Part shown: positions 20,201-29,200 of the stretch, in pieces
Layout of the letters: the number at the start of each line of letters is the position of its first letter
Position numbering within the stretch: the first letter of the stretch is position 1
Assembly: GCA_016717325.1 (NCBI GenBank)
Contig: JADKFV010000002.1
Location: 1 to 64,000, forward strand
Reading direction: 5' to 3'
Length of the DNA stretch: 64,000 nt
From: Bacteroidota bacterium
Lineage (GTDB): Bacteria > Bacteroidota > Bacteroidia > AKYH767-A > OLB10
Notes under the pieces: model-generated
The model's input: the letters and a program-made list of their open reading frames with translations, nothing else
What the model was told of the DNA's origin: nothing
The model's database searches: none
Translations under genes and position numbers: made by a program

Positions 20201-23200
20201 GTTTGTCAATCCCCAGGGTTCGCCTGCGGCCTATGAACGCAAGTAATAAATATTCGTGCCTGTTATTATACTTGATACTCCTCCCGATACTCCTACTGTA
20301 GCTGTGCCGGTGTCTCCAATACAAGCCGCAGGGGTACTGTTGCCCGCACACGTAAGTGCACTTGGTTCATTTACCACAAAGCAATAAATTATGCTGCAGC
20401 CTGCACTATCCGTTATGGTAACGTAATATACTCCCGCAGGTGCTATGGCCGTATTGGTGGTATTGCCCGGTGCCTGACTCCAGCTGTAGGTATATGGGGC
20501 TACTCCTCCTGCAGGATTCACTGTTAACGTGCTCGTTCCTCCATTGCATAAAATTGGGGTTTGCGATGGCATAGCCGCTATGCCAGTATTCTCGGTGATA
20601 ACATAACTATTGGTGGCTATACAGCCGTTGGCATCGCTAACTGTTACATTATACGTACCTGCTGTTAAGCCCGTGATAGTTGCTGTGTTTTGACCATTGC
20701 TCCAATGGTAGCTATACTGCAATGTACCGCCTGTGACTGTTGCCGTGGCACTGCCCGTACTTTGGCCATTGCACAACACATTCGTTTGCGATGGTGTGAG
20801 TACCAATGCTGACGGTTCAGTTACATCTATGCTATTGGTTGATATGCAGCCATTGCCATCGGTAACGGTCACCGTATGCGTTCCCGCTGATAAGCCTGTT
20901 GCCGTTTGGGTGCTTTGACCATTGCTCCACTGATAAGTATAGTTGTTCACTGTGGTAGTACTTGCGCAACTGAGGTTGGATGCCGTGGCAAATCCTGAAT
21001 TTGAACATAAACTTCCTCCCCAAGCCGTTCCTTCAAGGCAACCACTTGCTATTGTATTTCCATTACACATCACAGCCCAATTGCTAAAGTTATCGTTAAA
21101 GAAACCGAAGTTGCTGATGTTAAATGTGTAAGGTCCATTGTTAGCCAATACCGGTGCTGAAACTGTAAAGGCTCCGAATCCAAATGGACCACCAGCCTGT
21201 ACCACATTGTTGCTTGCATCTACCAATTCGTAGGTGGTCTCATCACCAAAGAATCCGGTATTATCTATTGATATCGTTATCAAACCTTGAGTCGCTATAG
21301 TATCGTTCAGCAACGTACCGCCAATCACATTTACTGTTGCCGTGCCGCTGCCATTACCGTTGCAGGTTAAGGCGGTGCTGCTCATAGTCGTGGCCAGGGC
21401 ACTTGGTTCCATCACCATTACATCTGTTTCGGCTGTGCAGCCTCCTGCGTCCGTTACGGTTACTGTATACGTACCTGCTGCAAGGCCTGTAAATACCGCA
21501 CTGTCGGCCGTTGGATTGCTTTGAGTACCAGCTGGCGTTATAGCGAAAGTATATGGTGCTGTGCCACTTGTGGCCTGTACCATTATTATTCCTGTGGTGC
21601 CTCCGTTACATAATACATCTGTTCCTGCTCCGCTTATCGATAAACTGCCCGGCTGTGTGATGATTACTTGCGTAGTAGCATTGCATCCGAGACTGTCAGT
21701 TACCGTTACTACATACGTTCCTGCTGCTAAGCCTACTGCTGTTGCAGTGGTTTGGCCATCGCTCCATAAGTAGGAATATGGGTCGCCCGATGTGTATGGT
21801 GTACCGCCACTGCCCGATACTGTTGCATCACCTACCGTGCCTCCGTTACAAGCTATATTGGTCTGGCCCGTGATGGTGGCTACTACTCCGTCTACCGGTT
21901 CGGTTATAGTGGTACTTGAAGTGTATATACATCCGTTTGCATCCGTAACTGTTACGTTATACGTACCCGCTGTTAAGCCTGTGGCTGTGGTTGTGCCCTG
22001 TGCCGGTGAAGTACTCCATAAGATGGTGTATGGTGCTGTGCCGCCTGCTATACCGCTGATGGTGGCTGTGCCATTATTGCCACCTGCACAACTTACATTG
22101 GTGCTCGTTAATGGATTCGCTGTTATCGCACTGCCTGCGGTTATGTTTATACCTGTTATGATGGTTTCACACAGGTTTGCATCGGTTACCGTTATGCTGT
22201 ATAATCCGGTGGCCAATCCTGTAAATATACCCGTTGGACTTGCTACTGCTCCGGGGTTTAATGTATAGCTATACGCTGGGGTGCCTCCTGCGCCTGTTAC
22301 TGTAATGCTGCCTAAGCCACCACTGCAACCCGGACTTACTGCATTATATGTGGCTGTTAATGCTGTAGGTTGCGTTACAACTACACTTGCTGTTTTTGTA
22401 CAGCCGTTGGCATCGGTTATTGTTACCGTATATGTGCCCGCTCCAAGTCCTGTGGCTATGGCTGTTGTTTGGGCAACTCCTGTATTCCACAAATATGTGT
22501 ATGGGGCGGTGCCTCCTGTTATGCTTTACTGTACAACTTGTGGTACAGTTGTTCTTGTCTTTACTATTACCGTATACGTACCCGCTGCCAGATTGTTTGC
22601 TATGGCTGTGGTCGTTACCGGTACCGTATTCCATGTATAGGTATAGCCCGGTGTGCCGCCTGTGGCTGTTACACCTGCTTTGCCTGTGCCTCCGTTGCAC
22701 AATATGCCTTGTATCACTGTGGCTGTACATCCAAGTACTGCCGGTTGCGTTATCGTTACACTGGCTGTTTTTGTACAGCCTTTGTTATCGGTTACTGTTA
22801 CTGTATACGTACCGGCTGCAAGGCCTGTGGCCGTTGCCGTAGTAGCACTGTTCGACCATAAGTATGTATAAGGTGAGGTGCCGCCCGTTACTGTGGCTGT
22901 GGCCTGGCCCGTAGCTGCACCATTACATTTTGGACTCTTTGGTGTCATGCTGATGATGATGGCTGCTGGCTGGCTTATCACTGCTGTGGCATTGATGATA
23001 CAACCTTTCTTATCCTGTACTGTTACAGAATAAATACCTGCTATTACTCCGCTCAGGTTTTTAGTGGTGGTACCATTGCTCCATAAATAAGTGTATGGGG
23101 TGGTGCCGCCTGTTACCGTGAGCGTTACTCCGCCATTGCTGCCTCCGTTACAACTTACGTTGGTTACTGTATATAATGCTAACAATGCCTGGCAGGCTGA

Positions 23201-26200
23201 CCTACGCTGTTTGACAGCGTTTTTGTACAGCCGTTTGCATCGGTAACTGTTACTGTATACGTGCCTGCTGCAAGACCGATAATATATTTTGTCGTCTTTC
23301 CATTGCTCCACAAATAAGCATAAGGTGAGGTACCTCCGGCTGTTACTACTGTGAGCGTACCGTTGGTGCCGCCAAAGCAGCTTACATTTGTTTTCTTTGA
23401 AGTCAGGTTCATTGGCGCAGGTTGGGTAAGGGTTACCTGGCCTGTTACCGTACATCCATTCGCATCTGTTACCTGCACTGTGTAGCTGCCTGCTGCTAAG
23501 CCTGTGGCCGTAGCGGTGGTTTGACCTGTTGGTGTCCACAAATATGTGTAAGGTGCTATGCCTCCGCTTATCGATGCTGTAGCACTGCCTCCGCCATTGC
23601 CATTGCAGGTCAGGTTATTCCCTGTTACTGTTAATACCAGCGCATTGGGCTGTGTGATGGTGGCCGTGCCTACTTTCGTACAGCCGTTTGCATCTGTTAT
23701 GTTTACAGTATAAGTTCCTGCTGCCAAACTGCTGATGGTTTGGGTAGTAGCTCCTGTACTCCATACAAAACTATAAGGTGCGGTGCCGCCTAATGGTTGT
23801 GCCGTTACACTGCCATTGCTGCCACCAAAGCAACTTACATTGGTTACATTGCTGTTGCATATACAGCCTAGTGCTGATGGTGATGTTATCGTTGCGCTTG
23901 CACTTGTTGTGCAACCGTTGGCGTCTGTTACCGTTACGGTATAAATACCGGCCGCGAGGCCGCTAACACCCGAAGTGCTGCCTCCATTGCTCCATGCATA
24001 GCTATAAGCTCCGGTGCCTCCGCTTACATTGGCTGTGATGCTGCCATTGGCGCCTCCGTTGCAACTTACATTGGTACTTACAAGTGATATTGCGATTGCC
24101 GTTGGCTGGCCTACGGTGTAGCTGGCTGCTGCTGTGCAGTTGTTTGCATCGGTAACTGTTACTGTATACGTACCGGCCACAAGGCCTGTATTGCTTGTTG
24201 TAGTGTTACCGTTGCTCCACAATAGTGTGGTGGGCGCTGTGCCGCCAGTTACCGTTATGTTTATCGCTCCATTGTTACCTCCATTGCAGGTGGTATTGGT
24301 TACTATGCCGGTGATGCTTAACGCTGCTGCTGGCTGGGTGATGACTACATCGCCCATCACCATGCAACCCATTGCATCGGTTATCGTTACTGTCCAGGTG
24401 CCCGCTGTTAAGCCTGTGGCCTGTGCTGTGGTTTGGGCCGGTAAGGTATTCCATTGATACGTATATGGTGCCGTGCCGCCCAATACATTGGTTACACATG
24501 CCTTACCATCGTTGCCGCCAAAGCAGCTTACATTCGCACACGCTGCAGCAGTAAATGTAATTGGCAATGGTTCGGTTATGGTATACGTGCATTCTATGGT
24601 ACAGCCGTTGCCGTCTGTAACCGTTACTGTATACTCTCCCGATGTTAAGCCGTTTAATGTTTGGTTGGTGCTGCCATCGTTCCAAACATAACTGTAATTG
24701 CCTGTACCTCCGGTGATATTAGCAGTGATGCTGCCATTGTTGCCTCCATTGCACATTACATTGGTTCCGGCTCCACCACATACTAATGGGGTGGGTACAT
24801 TGATGGTGGACACAAAATATGTTATACAACTATTGCTGTCGGTGATGGCTATAGTATGGCTGCCGCCTGTTATGCCGGTAAACGTGCCATTGGTTTGAGA
24901 CGTTCCTCCATCGAGGCTGTATTCATAGCCGGCTGCATGAGCGCCTGAGCCACTCCATGGTGTGCCACCGAATCCATTCACGGTGATATCGCCTGTACCG
25001 CCATTACACAATGGTTGTGTGATGGTATGTGTCTGGTCTAATAAGGTTGGTTCAAATATCTGGAACGTTAATATCGTATCGCAGCCTATGCTGTCGGTAA
25101 CTGTTACTGTATACGTTCCCGCTACAAGATAATTTGCTACTGAGGTCGTTTGACCATCGCTCCACAAATAAGTGTATGGCGCTCCGCTGGTGAATGGCAC
25201 TGCTCCGCTTACAAATATGCTTATCTGACCTGTGCTGTCACCATGGCATTGGTTGTTTTGCAACGTTTTGCCGATGAAGAATGGCGGGTTTTCGGTGATT
25301 TCAACTATTAATTCAGAAGTACATCCATTTGAATCAGTTACAATTACTGAGTACAGCCCAGCGTACAATGTGTCAATGTCTTGGGTGGTCTCTCCATTAT
25401 TCCATAGATAAGTAACAGGAGGGAAGCCTCCTGTTACAGTTAAGTCAATACTTCCAGTAGCTTCGCCATTGCATGCTACATTAACATGCGTTTCGGTTAA
25501 AACAATTTGATTTGTGTCTACCAGTTCAACATCGGCAATGACGGTGCAACCATTGCTATCAGTTACAACAACGGTATAAATTCCATTGCAAAAGAATCCG
25601 GCAACATAAGAAACAGAACCCATTCCATTTCCATAAAGAGTATCATTAATATTCAAAATAAGCGCAGCCGTGTCGCCTGGGTTTGGTCCATATACAATTA
25701 TATCATATGGAGCAAAACCACTATCAACCGCAATATCAATATAGCCATTACAAGTATCAGAACATGCAGAAGCATAAGCGGTTAAATTCAAAATAATTTG
25801 TGGCGGTTCGGTGATAGTAAAAGTTGCTGTATCGGAGCAACTTACAGAATCTGTTACTATAACAGTATACGTACCTGGTGATAATCCTGTTGCATTAGAA
25901 ACAGAACCATCTGTAGCAGTAACAATGGTGCCTCCACTCCAGGTGTATGTATAGATAGGTGTTCCTCCACTTGCTACTGCAGTTGCTGTTCCGTCATTTG
26001 CGCCATAGCAGGATACATTTTTCTTTACTAAATCGATATTGATATTACATGCATTTGTGTCGCAGCAATCTTGAAAATTAATTACCAAATTTTGAGATGT
26101 ATCGCTACAACCAAAAATATTATAGCCTATCAAACGGAATGTTCCACCTGGAGAAGTTACAGTAATATTTTGTGTATTCGAATATGCCACCCATGTGACA

Positions 26201-29200
26201 CCTACTTTTTGCTCCCATTGGTATGTTGTTATTCCTTCAGGTCCTGGAATTGTGACAGCACCACATTCATTACAAAAATCATAACAACCCGAAGGCGCAC
26301 AACTTAAATCGGGTAATGGATTAACAGTTATTGTTGATGAAACATTACATCCGGTTGTGGTATCAGTTGCTGTTACAATATAATCTTTAGCAAAAGCAGC
26401 AGGAACAACTGATCCAACTTGACCTGTATTCCATGTCAGTTTGATTGATGGAGAATAAGTTGGTGTTACTTTTAAGGTATACAATGGCCCCTCGCATAAG
26501 GGCAATGAAGCTGGAATAGATCCGGGATACGGGCCAGTAAATGGCGTTATGATTGGTGTTGCGGGCAAAGGATTTACAACAACATTTACGCATACCGAGT
26601 CTTTGCAACCACAGTTATTTGTGGCAACCACACAATACATTCCACTGAATGTTGGTAATAAATTTGGAATTACTATATCGAAATTCATATCAGCCACTGC
26701 CCCATAAGTGGAACTTAATGGAAGGCCATTATAATACCATTGATAGGTAAATCCTGGGAAAGTCTGAAGCATAAGCGTTTCGCCTTCGCAATATACAGTA
26801 TCGCCCGAGATGGCTGTTAATGGCAAATCACAAACATTCACAACAACCGGACTGATAGCCGGGTAAGGACATCCATTGGCAGTAACAACGGTAACATTAT
26901 ACGTACCACCTACAGTAACCCAGAAATTTGGATTTGTATCAGTAATTGTAGGTGGAGGAGTTTTAGTCCAGGTGTAAGAACCTCCAATTGCCGCAGGATT
27001 GACAAACAAATTTACAGAATCGCCCTGGCAAAAAGTGAGAGAACCCGAAGAATCAATTACAGCTGAAATTGGAACAGCATCAATGGTTACAACTATAGAT
27101 GCTGTTGATGTGCAACCATTTGCAGTTATTGTAACTGTGTAAGTATACGTTCCTGCGGTTGGAACAGGAATGGTTAAATTTGCTGATGTGCCAACAACAC
27201 TGCCGGTTGGAGTTTGAACCCAAGAATAAGTAGTGCTGTTACCTCCGGCAGAAGTTTTGAGGTCAAGATTTTCGCCAGGGCAATATTTTGTTGGCCCTGT
27301 TATATTGGCAACAGGACTGGCATTTACTATGATTTGAGTTGTTGTTGCAGTATATGAACAACCAAAAGTTGGGTCGATTGCCGTGACACTATAAAATCCA
27401 TTTTGCTTAACATAAATTGGATTAACATTATTAGGTGGATTAACATTAGACCAAGAAAATGGCCCGGTGCCCGATGCAGTTAATTGCACCGAATCGCAAC
27501 TCGAAATACCCACTGTGATAGAACCAACACCTGCAGGATTAACTGTGATCAATTGCGAAGTGGAACTGGTACAACCATATGCATCTGTTACAGACAGATT
27601 TGCAAGACCGCCAACTCCTGTATATAAAACTGAAGCACTTGCTGCACCTGAGGATGAAGGATTTGCTGAACCAGCAAATGTCCATAAACGTGAAACTGAA
27701 CCTGCAGACATATCCACAAAATTAACGGATGTTCCTATGCATACCGGAGTTGGTGCAGTGAATGCAGCAACTATTGGAGTAGGTACAGTAAAAGTTTGCG
27801 ATGTTGTACAAACAGCCCCTGTTGCAATATTTGTCATTTTCATCACAATGGTATTGGTGCCAGTTAATAATTGTGAAGGTGGATTTTGTGCAGTTGAAAA
27901 AGGAATTAAACTTCCATTGAGATACCATGCCCAAGTATAACCGGAGGCATTACCAATCATGCATGAACAATCAGCAATATCAGTAAAAATGACATTAGCA
28001 ACACATCTGAAATTAATTGTAAAACATGGGTCTACAGGAATAATTACAGAATGTGTTTTATAAATATTGGCTATGCAACCGACCCCTGTTGGGAAGGTAG
28101 TGCCGGCACAAGTACCCATAGCGGTAACATTATACGAACCTATAGTTGCGTAAGTATGCGTAATTGGAGACACAGCCCCACCTGTATTGGCATCGCCAAA
28201 ATCCCATCCAGTGAGAGTTGCTGTACCAGTATAAATAAACGAATCCGTTTTGCAAATGGGTGGAGTCCATGTAAAGTCCATGTTGCAGGCTAAGCTAGGA
28301 ACGCAATCACCAGTATCTGGTGGAAGGCACAAAGTATCTTGCACAAAATTTAATGTGTTTGTCATTGCCGAACAACCATTTGTATTAGTTATAATACAAA
28401 AGAACGAAGTTGGACCAGTAATAGTTGTGCTAAAAGAAGCATTAGTATTAGCAGGCGTCCACATATAAGTATACCCACCGGCATTACTTGCTGATACTGT
28501 TACTGTAGTTGGGAAGCTGCAAACGTTCAAGTCATTTGTAGTAGTGGCGAAAATACAACCGGGAGGAGGATTGACAACCACAGGAGATGTAGTAGTGGCG
28601 GTACATCCATTGGCATCTGTAACGGTAAGTGTAACCGTATATGTACCAGCGCCAGAATATACTACAACAGGATTAACGATTGTTGAGGTTGCAGGCAAAG
28701 CTCCAGGGAAACTCCAACTGTAAGTGCCACCACCCGAGCCGGTGAAAGACATATTACTACCTGCACATTGTGGTGATGTAGATGTAAAAGATGCCGTAGG
28801 AGGAGTATTAATAAATACATTAAATGCAGGAACAGTGATTGGGCATTTTGATGTGATGTTAAGCATAACCTGCGCGTTTTGCGGTGCCGCAGTATTCCAT
28901 TGTACCACAATAGAATTTGTTCCTTGTCCCGATAATATAAAGCCTTGAGTTGTAACTGACCAAGTATACAGTGCACCAGTTAACAATGATTGTGGAAAAC
29001 TATATGTTGCAGTTTGACCTACACAAACAGAATCGTCACCGGCAAGTATTGGCAATTGTGGTACACTGTCAACATGCACCGTTGCAAATGAAGTATCGGC
29101 ACAACCATTTGCGTTCACTACATATAATCTTACAGTATAGTTTCCATCAGCAGTAAATATGTGTGAGGAGTTTTGAGTAATGGCTGTATTTGGATTTGGA

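Larger units (their letters stand above)
16765..26030 (-). repeat. Coding SprB repeat array (about 36 units)
   Basis: Units of about 75-80 residues share the pattern NVSCNGG...G, TGGTxPYTYLWSNG, TATGLxAGTYTVTVTDANGC. I counted 36 repeat ends of the type [TV]VTDxxGC across the five segments (12+3+8+11+2). At DNA level the phrase around gttactgtatacgtacc recurs many times, showing recent repeat exchange, which also makes the region easy to mis-assemble. Confidence 0.88.

Noticed and set aside
20231..20233. Reassignment of TAG as a sense codon
   Set aside because: Several intact genes end in TAG exactly at the family's normal C-terminus (yifB, M48 protease, NUMOD4-like gene), and only two internal TAGs are seen.
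16882..24898. Many plus-strand open frames rich in Val, Pro, Leu and Tyr opposite the adhesin (for example 17523-17864 and 21792-22268)
   Set aside because: They are antisense shadows of the SprB repeats. The repeated DNA phrase gives the same hydrophobic string each time, with no starts, signals or family matches of their own.
16765..25300. Regularly spaced similar DNA phrases that could suggest a CRISPR array or noncoding tandem repeat
   Set aside because: The spacing is about 230 bases, the phrases differ at wobble positions, and they are in frame within a coherent SprB protein.
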